Part shown: positions 17,257-25,960 of the stretch, piece by piece | Position numbering within the stretch: the stretch's first letter is position 1 | How the letters are laid out: each line of letters begins with the position of its first letter | Assembly: GCF_900155615.1 (NCBI RefSeq) | Contig: NZ_FUHT01000004.1 | Coordinates: forward strand, 806,001 to 870,000 | Length of the DNA: 64,000 bases | Direction of reading: 5' to 3' | Origin: Massiliimalia massiliensis | GTDB lineage: Bacteria; Bacillota; Clostridia; Oscillospirales; Ruminococcaceae | The notes under the pieces: model-generated | What the model was told of the DNA's origin: nothing | Database searches by the model: none | Seen by the model: only the letters and a program-made list of their open reading frames with translations | Program-made: the position numbers and the translations under genes

Positions 17257-17285
17257 TTATCAAATGATCTGTTTTGTATTATAAT
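17257..17285 (+). promoter_or_regulatory. Promoter of aroD
   Basis: TTATCA (17257-17262), a 17-base spacer and a perfect TATAAT (17280-17285) precede aroD. It is back to back with the methyltransferase promoter. Confidence 0.65.
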
Positions 17286-17315
17286 AAGATTAACTTAATA
17301 AACTGGGGAACGATG

Positions 17316-18071
17316 ATGGAAAAGAAAATAGTAACAATGAAAAATTTGCGGTTTGGAACCGGAATACCAAAAATTTGTATTCCAATTACCGGCGCTACAC
17401 TGGAAAAATTGCTGCAGGAGGCCTCTGCATTTACCCCCGCGTGCCTTGATCTCATGGAATGGCGCGCGGACTTCTTCCAGGACATTTTTAATCCCCTCGC
17501 TGTCCTGGAAGCCTTAAAACAGCTTCGCACAGCTCTCGGAAAAATACCGATTCTTTTTACCTTCCGGACAAAGCAGGAAGGCGGAGAACGAGAAATTTCT
17601 GCACTGGAATATGCCTCTCTGCTGAAAACAGTAATCCGCAGCAGTCTGGCGGACGGTATTGACATCGAATTGTTTATGGGAGATGAGCTCGTTGCCAATC
17701 TCGTTTCTGTTGCAAGGGAGCATGGCGTAACCGTTATCATTTCAAACCACGACTTCCAGAAAACGCCGGATCAGCAGGAGCTGTTGTCCCGCTTAAATCA
17801 TATGTCGGAGCTTGGAGCTGATCTCCCGAAAATCGCAGTCATGCCCAACAGCGCCCGGGATGTTTTAACCCTTCTCGGAGCAACCGAGACCTTTTCGTCT
17901 CAGACCGGACGTCCGCTGATCACCATGTCAATGGGTAAGCTGGGCGTCATCAGCCGGTTATGCGGCGAGCGCTTCGGTTCCTGCCTGACATTTGGGACGT
18001 CAGGCGCCGCCTCCGCTCCCGGGCAGATACCAGCAGATAAGCTGAAAGAGATTTTAGAGCTTATTCATTAA
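17316..18071 (+). CDS. aroD: 3-dehydroquinate dehydratase, type I
   Basis: This 251-residue TIM-barrel enzyme dehydrates 3-dehydroquinate in the shikimate pathway through a Schiff base. The catalytic pair is visible as H145 in ISNHDFQKTP and K172 in LPKIAVMPNS. I start at ATG 17316 because GGGGA lies 6 bases upstream; ATG 17313 is adjacent and also possible. The frame back to 17274 overlaps the promoter. No other aro gene is nearby. Adenine deaminase follows after 35 bases and may be cotranscribed. Confidence 0.92.
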   Translation: MEKKIVTMKNLRFGTGIPKICIPITGATLEKLLQEASAFTPACLDLMEWRADFFQDIFNPLAVLEALKQLRTALGKIPILFTFRTKQEGGEREISALEYASLLKTVIRSSLADGIDIELFMGDELVANLVSVAREHGVTVIISNHDFQKTPDQQELLSRLNHMSELGADLPKIAVMPNSARDVLTLLGATETFSSQTGRPLITMSMGKLGVISRLCGERFGSCLTFGTSGAASAPGQIPADKLKEILELIH

Positions 18072-18106
18072 TCTCATCAACCATTCATCGGAAAGGGGCG
18101 ATCAAT

Positions 18107-19813
18107 ATGATGTCACAGGCAATGATGCAGTCCGCGCGGGGAATCATCCCATCTGAGCTGGTACTGAAAAACGCGGTTGTGCTGAATGTCTTTACCAAGG
18201 AACTGCTCCAGCAGGATGTCGCAATCTGCAAGGGTACAATTGTCGGTGTTGGAACGTACGAAGGACTTGAGGAAGTGGACTGTACCGGAAAATTCATTGT
18301 TCCGGGCTGGATTGACGCTCATCTTCACATAGAATCTTCCATGCTCCTCCCTTCCTGTTTTGTGCAGGAAATTGCGCCCTGGGGAACCACGACTGTCATT
18401 GCCGACCCGCATGAAATCGGGAATGTATCCGGCCTTGACGGAATCCGTTTTTTGATTTCCCAATCACAAAACCTGCCCTGCAATATTTATTTTATGCTCC
18501 CGTCCTGCGTCCCGGCTACCCCATTTGACATCAACGGCGCAACGCTGAATGCCGACAGCCTTGAAGCGTTAAAGGGAGAGGAGCATGTTCTCGGTCTGGG
18601 AGAGGTCATGAACTATCAGGGGATGGTGGAAGGCGATCCCGATCTTTTGGAAAAACTACAGCTTTTCGCTGACAAGCCGATTGACGGACACGCGCCGCTT
18701 CTGACGGGAAAGGATTTGCAGGCTTATCTCCTGGCAGGGGTCATGACCGACCATGAATGCTCTGCACAGGAAGAAGCGGCGGAGAAGCTCCGAAACGGGA
18801 TGTACCTTCTGGCAAGAGAGGGCTCGGCGGCAAAGAACCTGGAGGAAATAATAAACGCTGTCTTTCAAAACCACCTGGACTTTGACCGGATCGCCTTCTG
18901 TACCGATGATCGGCATATCGGCAGCATCCGCAGGCAGGGACATATCAGCCGGCATATCAAAAAAGCGATCCGGCTGGGCGTCGACCCGATTACAGCCTAT
19001 CTATGCGCTTCCCTTCACCCGGCTCAGATTTACGGGCTAAAGCACCTCGGCGCTGTCGCGGCAGGTTACCAGGCTGATCTTGTAGTGCTGGACAGCCTGC
19101 TTGAAACGGAAATCTCCGCGGTCTATCACAAAGGCAGGCCGGTAAAACGAGAAGCACAGCCGGCGCCGCAGATTCCCCATACTCTAATGAATACGGTACG
19201 CCTATCCAAGTACAGCATGGATTCGCTTATCCTCCCCTGCGGCGAGGGAGAATACCCGGTCATTGAAGTAATCCCACGCCAGATCAACACCCGGCTTCTC
19301 TGGGAACCGCTCCCTCACCGGGACGGTATCTTCACACCGAACCAAACCTACTGTAAAGTAGCGGTACTGGAACGGCATCATGCAACCCCTTCTATAGGAC
19401 TCGGAGTAGTAAAGGGATTTTCTTTACATGGTGCGGCGGCCTCTACCGTCGCGCATGATTCCCATAACCTGATTGTGATTGGAGATAATGACGCGGACAT
19501 TTTTCTAGCTATCAAAACCTTGGAACAAATGCAGGGCGGTTATGCCGCGGTGCTGGAGGGCCAGGTAATGGCGGCTGTTCCGCTTCCTGTCTGCGGATTG
19601 ATGTCCGACCAGGACGGAAACCTTGTGGAAAAGCAGACCACGTCTTTTATCCAGGCTGTCCGGAAAATGGGGATGGAGGAACAGCACGACCCTTTCCAGA
19701 CCCTTTCCTTTCTTTCCCTGCCGGTGATTCCGGAGGCGCGCCTGACCCACCGCGGCATCTTTGACAGCCTGCGCTTTGAATACCTGCCCTTTGCACCAAA
19801 AGCTGCAGAATAA
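18107..19813 (+). CDS. ade: Adenine deaminase
   Basis: This 568-residue amidohydrolase-superfamily enzyme converts adenine to hypoxanthine in purine salvage. The metal site starts with GWIDAHLHIESSM (near residue 68) and DPHEIGNVSG; a second half has TDDRHIGSI. Length and domain order match bacterial AdeC enzymes, which are usually Mn- or Fe-dependent. The start has GGAAAGGGG upstream. The gene ends at a long symmetric terminator shared with phoR. Confidence 0.93.
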   Translation: MMSQAMMQSARGIIPSELVLKNAVVLNVFTKELLQQDVAICKGTIVGVGTYEGLEEVDCTGKFIVPGWIDAHLHIESSMLLPSCFVQEIAPWGTTTVIADPHEIGNVSGLDGIRFLISQSQNLPCNIYFMLPSCVPATPFDINGATLNADSLEALKGEEHVLGLGEVMNYQGMVEGDPDLLEKLQLFADKPIDGHAPLLTGKDLQAYLLAGVMTDHECSAQEEAAEKLRNGMYLLAREGSAAKNLEEIINAVFQNHLDFDRIAFCTDDRHIGSIRRQGHISRHIKKAIRLGVDPITAYLCASLHPAQIYGLKHLGAVAAGYQADLVVLDSLLETEISAVYHKGRPVKREAQPAPQIPHTLMNTVRLSKYSMDSLILPCGEGEYPVIEVIPRQINTRLLWEPLPHRDGIFTPNQTYCKVAVLERHHATPSIGLGVVKGFSLHGAAASTVAHDSHNLIVIGDNDADIFLAIKTLEQMQGGYAAVLEGQVMAAVPLPVCGLMSDQDGNLVEKQTTSFIQAVRKMGMEEQHDPFQTLSFLSLPVIPEARLTHRGIFDSLRFEYLPFAPKAAE

Positions 19814-19846
19814 ATTTGAAAGGCCGAATCTTTCCTCGCAACAGCG

Positions 19847-19901
19847 ATAAAGAGAAAAAACGTCCAGCGGATAATATCTGCTGGACGTTTTTTCTCTTTA
19901 T
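19847..19901. terminator. Bidirectional terminator between ade and phoR
   Basis: Perfect 22-base arms (19847-19868 and 19880-19901) with an 11-base loop. The arms include the phoR stop codon and A6/T6 tracts for both directions. Confidence 0.9.
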
Positions 19902-21550
19902 TTCTCCCAAGTCAGGGTAATAGCGGTTCCTTGATTAAGAGCGCTCTTTAAGCTTAGCTCCGCGCCGAGAAAAGCGGCGCCATGCTTGACGATCGACAGC
20001 CCCAGACCGGTACCGCCAATTTCTTTGGAATGGCTTTTATCTACCCTATAAAACCGTTCGAACACCCGTTCCTGATCAGACAAGGGAATCCCTACTCCGG
20101 TATCCGAGACAGTCAGGGAAACCCGGTCTGATTCATCGGATATCTGGATTGTAACTCTTCCGCCCGGGCGGTTATATTTGATTCCATTATCACACAGGTT
20201 AAAGATGACTTCTTCCAGAATTGGCCGCACGCCGGAAATGATAGCGTGTTCCCCTTCTACAGCCACCGTAATTCCGGATTCCTGCGCCGGCGGCTGAAGC
20301 TGCGCGGCTACCTGGATGGCAATCTGATATAAATCCAGCAGATCCTTCTGGTACGGTACCGAGCCTTCGTCAAGCTGGGAAAGCTTGATAATATCCTCCA
20401 CCAGCCGGATTAAACGCTGCGATTCGGTAAAGATTTTTCCGGCAAAGGCAGGAATGTCCTCCTGTTTTACCAGTCCGTCCTGGATGATTTCGGCAAAACC
20501 GGAAATAGAGGTCAGAGGCGTTTTGAGCTCATGGGATACATTCGCGGTAAATTCCCGCCGCATCCGTTCCAGTTGGGTGCGTTCTGTAATATCCATCAGG
20601 ATCAGAACCGCACCGGTTACCTCGTCATCCTGCGAAACAGGATTTGCAATGAGCTGATAGGTTCCGCCCTGGATATCCAAAAGCGTTTCCTGATGGACGC
20701 CCTCCAGCACCTGCTCCACAGCCTGGCGGAAGGGCGCGCTTCGGTTGAGCGCCAGCACGCTTTCCTTTGCCTCCTCGGTTTTGGCTCCTAAAATCCGCAG
20801 GGCGCTGGAATTATAGGAAAGAAGGTCGGTTTTGGAATTAATGACCAAAAAACCCTCCTCCATATTTTCCGTAATCATAGAGAATTCCTGCTGCTTCCTT
20901 TTCGCTTCCCTGAGCTGTGATTTGATCATCCGTTTCTGCCGCCGGATTTTCATCAAAAGCGGCGCCAGCTCGTCATATGCGTCATCAGGCGGATTCTCCA
21001 GGTCAAGCGCATTAATTGGCTGCACGATTTTTTTTGCGGCACGGTTCGCAAAAACTGCGGACAGCACAATTAGAATAATCAACACAATTGCAAGCGGCTG
21101 GAGAATTCCATAAATAAGGGTAAGCACAGAATACTGTGTGCCAGAAACCCTTAGAACCATCCCATTTTCCAGCTGTTCTGCATAATAAAAGGTCTTTTCA
21201 GACAGCGTATCCGAATAACGGTAGCTCTCTCCCGTTCCTTTGTTCAGCGCCTCCTGAACCTCCTCCCGGTCGAGGTGGTTTTCCATAGACGTTATGTCTG
21301 CCGTATTGTCAAAAAGGACAGTTCCGTCTGCATCAATCAGGGTCACCCTTGTTTCATCGCTGTGAATTTGGTCAAGATAGCCGAAACCCTCCTGTTCTAC
21401 CGCAGTCCCAATATAATCCGCCGCCTGCTGCAGCTCCTTCTGGAACTGCCCGCTGAAATATTCATACAGGACGCCCATGATAAAAATTAAACATGAAACA
21501 AGTACCAGGGCAGCTACTGTAATAATAGAGCGAAAAATACGTTTTGTCAC
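19898..21550 (-). CDS. phoR: Sensor histidine kinase, PhoR-like
   Basis: The 550-residue protein has two membrane segments (about 8-30 and 143-168) enclosing an extracellular loop. A PAS domain follows at about 225-330, then the phosphorylated histidine in VSHELKTPLTSISGFAE near residue 345, the N box NLCDNGIKYN and the G boxes DTGVGIPLSDQ and GGTGLGLSIVKHG. It probably controls phosphate-starvation genes with the response regulator. Translation starts with GTG, overlapping the stop of phoP by one base (TAGTG) behind AGGAGG, so expression is coupled. Confidence 0.9.
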   Translation of the reverse strand: MTKRIFRSIITVAALVLVSCLIFIMGVLYEYFSGQFQKELQQAADYIGTAVEQEGFGYLDQIHSDETRVTLIDADGTVLFDNTADITSMENHLDREEVQEALNKGTGESYRYSDTLSEKTFYYAEQLENGMVLRVSGTQYSVLTLIYGILQPLAIVLIILIVLSAVFANRAAKKIVQPINALDLENPPDDAYDELAPLLMKIRRQKRMIKSQLREAKRKQQEFSMITENMEEGFLVINSKTDLLSYNSSALRILGAKTEEAKESVLALNRSAPFRQAVEQVLEGVHQETLLDIQGGTYQLIANPVSQDDEVTGAVLILMDITERTQLERMRREFTANVSHELKTPLTSISGFAEIIQDGLVKQEDIPAFAGKIFTESQRLIRLVEDIIKLSQLDEGSVPYQKDLLDLYQIAIQVAAQLQPPAQESGITVAVEGEHAIISGVRPILEEVIFNLCDNGIKYNRPGGRVTIQISDESDRVSLTVSDTGVGIPLSDQERVFERFYRVDKSHSKEIGGTGLGLSIVKHGAAFLGAELSLKSALNQGTAITLTWEK

Positions 21551-22224
21551 TAGCTGTTTCCTCCTATCTTATATCCGATACCGCGTACTGTTTCAATCAT
21601 TGCACCGCAGGAGCCAAGCTTCTGCCTGAGCGTCCGGATATGAACGTCAACCGTCCGGCTTTCCCCGTCAAAGCTGTAGCCCCAGATATGGTCGAGCAGC
21701 TGCGCCCGGGTAAATACAGAACCCTTGTTCTGCAAAAACAGGCATAACAGTTCAAATTCCTTGAGCGTCAGTGTTACTGGCTGGGCGCAGACCGTTACAA
21801 TATGCTTGGAAGGGCAGACATACAAATCCCCTTCCCGATACTCTTCATAGCTGGGTTTTTCCTGCGCCCTGCGCAGCAGCGCCCGAATCCTGGAAAGCAG
21901 CTCCATCATGCGGAAAGGCTTTGCAATATAGTCGTCTGCCCCGCTGTCCAGTCCCAGTACTGTGTCATATTCGCTGTTTTTGGCGGTGAGCATCATAACA
22001 GGCAGTTTTTTGGTAGCCGCCGAAGTACGGAGCTTCTTTAAAATGCTCATCCCGTCCTCTTCCGGCAGCATGATGTCCAGGAGGATCAAATCCGGCTGCT
22101 TTTTTGACATGGCTTCCCAAAACTCGGAAGGCCGCGCAAACCCTTCCGCTTCCATCCCCTGGCTGTTCAGCGTATAGGTTACCAGTTCCCGGATGCTGTC
22201 ATCGTCTTCTACAAAATAAACCAT
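21550..22224 (-). CDS. phoP: Response regulator, OmpR/PhoB family
   Basis: The 224-residue protein has a receiver domain with the phospho-acceptor D50 in DLILLDIMLPEED, the acidic cluster EDDD near residue 6 and the conserved lysine in AKPFRM. A winged-helix DNA-binding domain with DHIWGYSFDGESRTVDVHI follows. Its neighbours phoU and phoR point to phosphate control. The ATG is preceded by TAGGAGG. Confidence 0.92.
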   Translation of the reverse strand: MVYFVEDDDSIRELVTYTLNSQGMEAEGFARPSEFWEAMSKKQPDLILLDIMLPEEDGMSILKKLRTSAATKKLPVMMLTAKNSEYDTVLGLDSGADDYIAKPFRMMELLSRIRALLRRAQEKPSYEEYREGDLYVCPSKHIVTVCAQPVTLTLKEFELLCLFLQNKGSVFTRAQLLDHIWGYSFDGESRTVDVHIRTLRQKLGSCGAMIETVRGIGYKIGGNS

Positions 22225-22307
22225 CTCATGCCTCCTATTTTATCCAGTTCTCTGCCAATGACAATTACATTAATGGCCATGTATAAAATCCTGTTTCGTT
22301 CAAGTTT

Positions 22308-22316
22308 ATTATAGCA
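22308..22316 (-). promoter_or_regulatory. Extended -10 promoter of phoP-phoR
   Basis: On the minus strand TGCTATAAT (22316-22308) is a perfect extended -10 in the 113-base gap between phoU and phoP. No good -35 box is seen. It would allow phoPR expression independent of phoU. Confidence 0.5.
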
Positions 22317-22337
22317 TAAAACCGGCCGAAATAAATA

Positions 22338-22979
22338 TTACTTTTTATGAATCCCGGTAATGGAGTATTCTACCCATTCCGCAATATTGACAGCATGGTC
22401 GCCGATCCGCTCAAAATATTTTGCCGCCATCAGAAGATCTAACGGCAGGGAGGCTTCCACTTCCCGCTTATAGATCAGTTCCGTGATTTCCTGCTTAACC
22501 TGGTTAAAAAGTGCATCCACTTCGTCATCCATCCGGATTACCGCACGGGCCAGATCGAGATTTCCTTTGACGAAAGCTTCTACACTGTCAGTTACCATTT
22601 TCACCGCGGCTCTTGCCATATCGCCAAGATGCAGGGTGCTCTGCGTCCAGCCTTTTGCAATAAACGGCGATAATTCAGCAATGTCAGCGGCCTGATCCCC
22701 GATCCGCTCCATATCAGAAATCATTTTCATCGCGGAGGAAATGTTCCTTAAATCGCGCGCCACCGGTTGCTGCTGCAGCAACAGCCGCATACAGATGCTT
22801 TCAATCTCGCTTTCCTTCTGGTCGATTTCAATTTCCAGTTCCTTTACTTTTTCCTGAAAGGAGCGTTCCTCCGTTAACAAGGATTTTGCAGAAATTGAAA
22901 TTGCTTCTTCACAAAGGCTCCCCATCTTAATCAGCTCGACATGCATCTTCTCCAGTTGTTCATTAAATTGTGCTCTCAT
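22338..22979 (-). CDS. phoU: Phosphate transport system regulator PhoU
   Basis: The 213-residue all-helical protein has two PhoU repeats, each with an E/D-rich metal-binding helix (MISDMERIGDQAADIAE and KYFERIGDHAVNIAEW). PhoU links Pst transport to the PhoR kinase and keeps the regulon off when phosphate is plentiful. No pst transporter genes are in the window; they may lie elsewhere. Confidence 0.93.
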   Translation of the reverse strand: MRAQFNEQLEKMHVELIKMGSLCEEAISISAKSLLTEERSFQEKVKELEIEIDQKESEIESICMRLLLQQQPVARDLRNISSAMKMISDMERIGDQAADIAELSPFIAKGWTQSTLHLGDMARAAVKMVTDSVEAFVKGNLDLARAVIRMDDEVDALFNQVKQEITELIYKREVEASLPLDLLMAAKYFERIGDHAVNIAEWVEYSITGIHKK

Positions 22980-23109
22980 CTTGATCTGATAACCTCCCTG
23001 TCTTCTGCCCTTCCGTATGTCTTCAATCCGGTTCTCCCGGTTCCAGGCGGGCTTTACAGGGAACCAGGTAAAATCTGCAACAATAGATAAACACCGTTTT
23101 TACATTTTT

Positions 23110-23164
23110 ATTGTAATATGGAAAGGTTAATTGTAAAATCTATCTTTTGTTAAATCCATGTAAA
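23110..23164 (-). promoter_or_regulatory. phoU promoter with candidate Pho box
   Basis: On the minus strand TTTACA (23164-23159) and TTAACA (23153-23148) are 5 bases apart, as in Bacillus-type Pho boxes. A third TTTACA (23137-23132) lies 16 bases before TACAAT (23115-23110), which would be the -10 box. The spacing of the third repeat (10 bases) is not ideal. Confidence 0.45.
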
Positions 23165-23179
23165 GTCGGCAAAAGGAAA

Positions 23180-23216
23180 GAAACAGGCCGTGAGATAGCT
23201 TCTCACAGCCTGTTTC
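23180..23216 (-). terminator. Terminator after the SOS-type small membrane protein gene
   Basis: Arms GAAACAGGC-GTGAGA (23180-23188, 23190-23195) and TCTCAC-GCCTGTTTC (23201-23206, 23208-23216) pair with one mismatch. On the minus strand a pyrimidine-rich tail follows. Confidence 0.6.
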
Positions 23217-23256
23217 CTTCATCAATAGCAGGATATAAACATATGTTCCAAAAAAA

Positions 23257-23514
23257 TCAAACGGTTCTTCTAAGCTGGTTTGCCTCATAATCACAGATAG
23301 TACGGATTCTCTGATACCGCTCGTTCACTGCTTTTCTTTTCCGTAATACATCAACCGCGCGGATACCCAACACACCTGCCGCCATCATGGCCCCGCCCAA
23401 CACACATTTTACAATCGTTTCTGCAAAGGTAAAAGCTTCTTTATCATATCCGCCGGCAGCGCCAACCAGAAATATAAAACCAACAAAAGCAATCAGCATC
23501 ATAAATTTTTTCAT
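23257..23514 (-). CDS. Small two-helix membrane protein behind an SOS-type promoter, possible holin-like
   Basis: I do not recognise the family. The 85-residue product has a hydrophobic N-terminal helix (FMMLIAFVGFIFLVGAAGG), a second one (VKCVLGGAMMAAGVLGI) and a strongly basic hydrophilic tail (LRKRKAVNERYQRIR). Two helices with a charged tail resemble class II holins, but also YneA-like or other small SOS membrane proteins. I start at ATG 23514 (GGAG 8 bases before) rather than the in-frame GTG at 23523. It has its own consensus promoter with a LexA-type box and a terminator. It lies directly downstream of the phage block on the same strand, so it may belong to it. Lysis function is only a suggestion. 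Confidence 0.65.
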   Translation of the reverse strand: MKKFMMLIAFVGFIFLVGAAGGYDKEAFTFAETIVKCVLGGAMMAAGVLGIRAVDVLRKRKAVNERYQRIRTICDYEANQLRRTV

Positions 23515-23545
23515 TTTTCCCACTCCGTTTCTATTTCTTCCAAAA

Positions 23546-23596
23546 AGAACATTTGTTCTTTTTCTATATTATATCCCGCTTTCCAGCATTTGTCAA
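23546..23596 (-). promoter_or_regulatory. Consensus promoter with LexA (SOS) box
   Basis: On the minus strand TTGACA (23596-23591), a 17-base spacer and TATAAT (23573-23568) are both perfect. AGAACAAATGTTCT (23559-23546), the Firmicutes LexA form GAAC-N4-GTTC, covers bases about +2 to +15 after the predicted start near 23561. A second inverted repeat, TTGTCAA-N6-TTGACAA (23590-23609), overlaps the -35 box. Confidence 0.72.
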
Positions 23597-23614
23597 GTAT
23601 TTTTGACAAAATTT

Positions 23615-24115
23615 TTATTCTAAAAAGGTGACAACCGCTTTTACATGGCAGGGCAGAATACTTTGAATAAATGCCTGCTTTTCTGAATTCTGTAAAAAGT
23701 AATTCTGATCTTCCAGGATCGTGACCTGTACCTCGCGGTTCTCCGGGCTTTCCGTCAGATTTGCCTTGATTCCGCCCAGTTCTAGCTGATCCTTCATTGC
23801 CTGGAGGTAAAAATCCGTATTCCGTACAGCAAGCCTGCGCTTCATTAATTTAATCTTGTCTTTCCGTTCCCCTTCCGATTCCGGCACATTTGGATCGGAA
23901 TGTACCGGAAGCCCGAACAGGATATCAAATTTTTCTGTCATTGTCCCATTGACAATATCAAAAAAACCATTCTTAAGGATTGCCTGAAGCTGTTCCTGCA
24001 ACTGGGACATTACATCCGCATAGGCCTTCATTTCCGCTTCGACAATTGTGGTATTGTCCAAGCGGTAAAGTCCGGTTGTTTTTAGCTGCGTACACATACG
24101 CTGATAAGCATTCAT
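23615..24115 (-). CDS. xkdU: XkdU/YmfQ-like phage tail (baseplate) protein
   Basis: The 166-residue protein follows the baseplate J gene, as XkdU does in PBSX. The pattern of an N-terminal helical region, then EAEMKAYADVMSQLQEQL, and a conserved central part around FDILFGLP fits the DUF2313/YmfQ group. It would form part of the baseplate wedge. It is the last structural gene; tail fibre genes that normally follow are absent. Confidence 0.7.
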   Translation of the reverse strand: MNAYQRMCTQLKTTGLYRLDNTTIVEAEMKAYADVMSQLQEQLQAILKNGFFDIVNGTMTEKFDILFGLPVHSDPNVPESEGERKDKIKLMKRRLAVRNTDFYLQAMKDQLELGGIKANLTESPENREVQVTILEDQNYFLQNSEKQAFIQSILPCHVKAVVTFLE

Positions 24116-24142
24116 CCTGATGACCTTTCCTTTCCCGCAAAG

Positions 24143-25204
24143 CTACAGACATTCCACACTGATATTGATCATACCCGGCTCAATGATCTGTCCCGCTGAA
24201 ATCTCTACCATTGTGGAGGGCTGCTCAAACGAAATCGCCAGGACGTCCCCAATCTGATCGGTAATGTCATGGGCAATAGAATAGGGGTTAAAGGACTCCC
24301 CGATTCCTAGTTCATATATTTTTTGCATCAGGTAAGAAACGGCAGCCGACTGTTTTCGGCTGGTGTTCCTTGTCTCGGTAACATAGATCGTTGCTTCTAT
24401 ATTCTGCGTGACCGGGGTTGCCGCCGCGACCTGGACATTGACATTCAGTTCCTTTTCAGCCTGGATATCGTTTTGGAGCTGTGTAACCAAATCACTGTCA
24501 ACCATTCGGAAATAATCTGAAATATAGAGCTTTAAAACGTTGTTGCCGGCCTGGTATTCCGTATTGGCAAAGGATACCTGGTCATATTTCAGGGCAAAAT
24601 CCTTGTAAAACTTCGCGTTTGCCCCATTGGATGTGTTGATAAAGGACTCCAGAATCCGTTTCCGAAGGGAAGTGTCGCTCTCCTCCGCCATCCCGCCGGA
24701 AAAATTGGAGGAGTTTGTTACGGTGCTGATTCCAGCAACAGTGCTGACCAGCGTATCAATTTTTCCGGCCAGGATATTTCCTCCTGTTCCCAGTTCGGCA
24801 GCAATACCCGGAACATCAACCGAGGTTTTCCCCTTCTCCAGAACCCTGTCTTCTTCCGTCATATACATGGTTCCCCCGACGGAAGAGGAGGTGCAGAGCG
24901 TCCCAGAAGGAATCGCAATATCCTGGGCCGCAGCGCTGGAGCGGGAAAACCGCAGCGTCCCCTTAGCAGCGGCGGCCGGCTTTTTGTAGATATCCCGGCA
25001 GGCACCATGGTGCTCCAGATAGATTCCGGTAGCGGTTTGGGGAAACAGTTGTTTCTCACAGTCTGCAATCTGCTGTGAAATATGGGCAAGCTCCCCCGCC
25101 ACCACCTTCATTCGGATACCCAAATCGGTATCGTCCAATACCGGGTATCCTGTTTGCTCCTCAAACGAGGCTTTTATATTTTGATAGATTGTTTCAAACT
25201 CCAA
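24143..25204 (-). CDS. xkdT: Baseplate J/gp47 family protein
   Basis: The 353-residue protein matches baseplate J-like wedge proteins (XkdT of PBSX is of similar length). Typical are the N-terminal region with GELAHISQQIADCEKQLFPQ, the motif GTGGNILAGKI and a core with ESDTSLRKRILESF. It would join the wedge of a contractile tail baseplate. The start is preceded by AAAAGGAGGATC. Confidence 0.88.
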   Translation of the reverse strand: MEFETIYQNIKASFEEQTGYPVLDDTDLGIRMKVVAGELAHISQQIADCEKQLFPQTATGIYLEHHGACRDIYKKPAAAAKGTLRFSRSSAAAQDIAIPSGTLCTSSSVGGTMYMTEEDRVLEKGKTSVDVPGIAAELGTGGNILAGKIDTLVSTVAGISTVTNSSNFSGGMAEESDTSLRKRILESFINTSNGANAKFYKDFALKYDQVSFANTEYQAGNNVLKLYISDYFRMVDSDLVTQLQNDIQAEKELNVNVQVAAATPVTQNIEATIYVTETRNTSRKQSAAVSYLMQKIYELGIGESFNPYSIAHDITDQIGDVLAISFEQPSTMVEISAGQIIEPGMINISVECL

Positions 25205-25219
25205 GTATGATCCTCCTTT

Positions 25220-25579
25220 TTACCAAAGCTGCTGGTTTAATTCAAGCATTGCTTCCCTGCCCCTGATATTCAGATAAACGGTTAGATAAAGGGTCTGCGT
25301 ATTCCGGTCAACGGATTTTTCCACGCCGGAAACAGTCACCTCGCTGAGATCAGATAGCGCGTCTCTCACTGCCGCCAGCAGCACAAATTCATCCGTCTGG
25401 TTTAGGTCAAGCCGGGTAATCGTACTGCCCAGCTCCATGTCATATGGAAAACTGCCCTTTGCAACCGTCAAGCGGATCATTGCCCGCTGGATCAGCTCCT
25501 GTAACCAGGAAACCATCTCCGGGCTGCCGTCTGCGCTGATTACCATATCGCCGTTCGCGATCAAATTATCCATCTGCAT
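25220..25579 (-). CDS. xkdS: XkdS/gp25-like baseplate wedge protein (DUF2634)
   Basis: The 119-residue protein lies between the spike and baseplate J genes, the xkdS position. DMELGSTITRLDLNQTDEFV and the C-terminal part with LYLTVYLNI are as expected for gp25-like lysozyme-related wedge proteins of contractile tails. Confidence 0.75.
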   Translation of the reverse strand: MQMDNLIANGDMVISADGSPEMVSWLQELIQRAMIRLTVAKGSFPYDMELGSTITRLDLNQTDEFVLLAAVRDALSDLSEVTVSGVEKSVDRNTQTLYLTVYLNIRGREAMLELNQQLW

Positions 25580-25589
25580 TTTCCTCCTG

Positions 25590-25946
25590 CTATGTTGTCG
25601 TCCCGTCCGGTTTTATAACCAATCCGTTGAGTTCCGCACAGCCGTCCCGCCGCAGCTTCAGATAGGCGCCGCTCTTTGACTTTAAGAGGATTTCTCCAGC
25701 CGAAACCGTTTGATCCTCTGACAGAACACCCAGCAGAACATATTTTCCGTCCTGCGTAGGAAGGACAAGCACCTCGTCCTGCTCGCACGGAACCGCATAA
25801 ATACCGTATGGATGAACCGATTCCAGTTTCTGGGCGTCCACCTCAGCGGCGATTCCAAGGCCACCTGGCTCCGACCGCATAACAGACCCTCGGCCCGCGT
25901 ATTCTTCTGTCCTTTTCTCCCAAAATCGATGAATCATCTCTGCCAT
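25590..25946 (-). CDS. xkdR: Baseplate spike-like protein (gpV/XkdR position)
   Basis: The 118-residue product has a small beta-barrel (VHPYGIYAVPCEQDEVLVLP and DGKYVLLGVL) followed by repetitive strands (GEILLKSKSGAYLKLRRDG) that resemble the needle of gpV-type spikes. It would form the membrane-piercing tip. I start at ATG 25946 after GGAAAGGAAAG; the frame is open to 25991 inside xkdQ. It sits where xkdR lies in PBSX, but the sequence is more spike-like than I expect for XkdR, so the symbol is positional. Confidence 0.65.
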   Translation of the reverse strand: MAEMIHRFWEKRTEEYAGRGSVMRSEPGGLGIAAEVDAQKLESVHPYGIYAVPCEQDEVLVLPTQDGKYVLLGVLSEDQTVSAGEILLKSKSGAYLKLRRDGCAELNGLVIKPDGTTT

Positions 25947-25960
25947 CTTTCCTTTCCCAT

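Noticed and set aside
20060-20071. LexA-like GAAC-N4-GTTC inside phoR
   Set aside because: It lies within coding sequence near the C-terminal part of phoR with no promoter beside it; a chance match.
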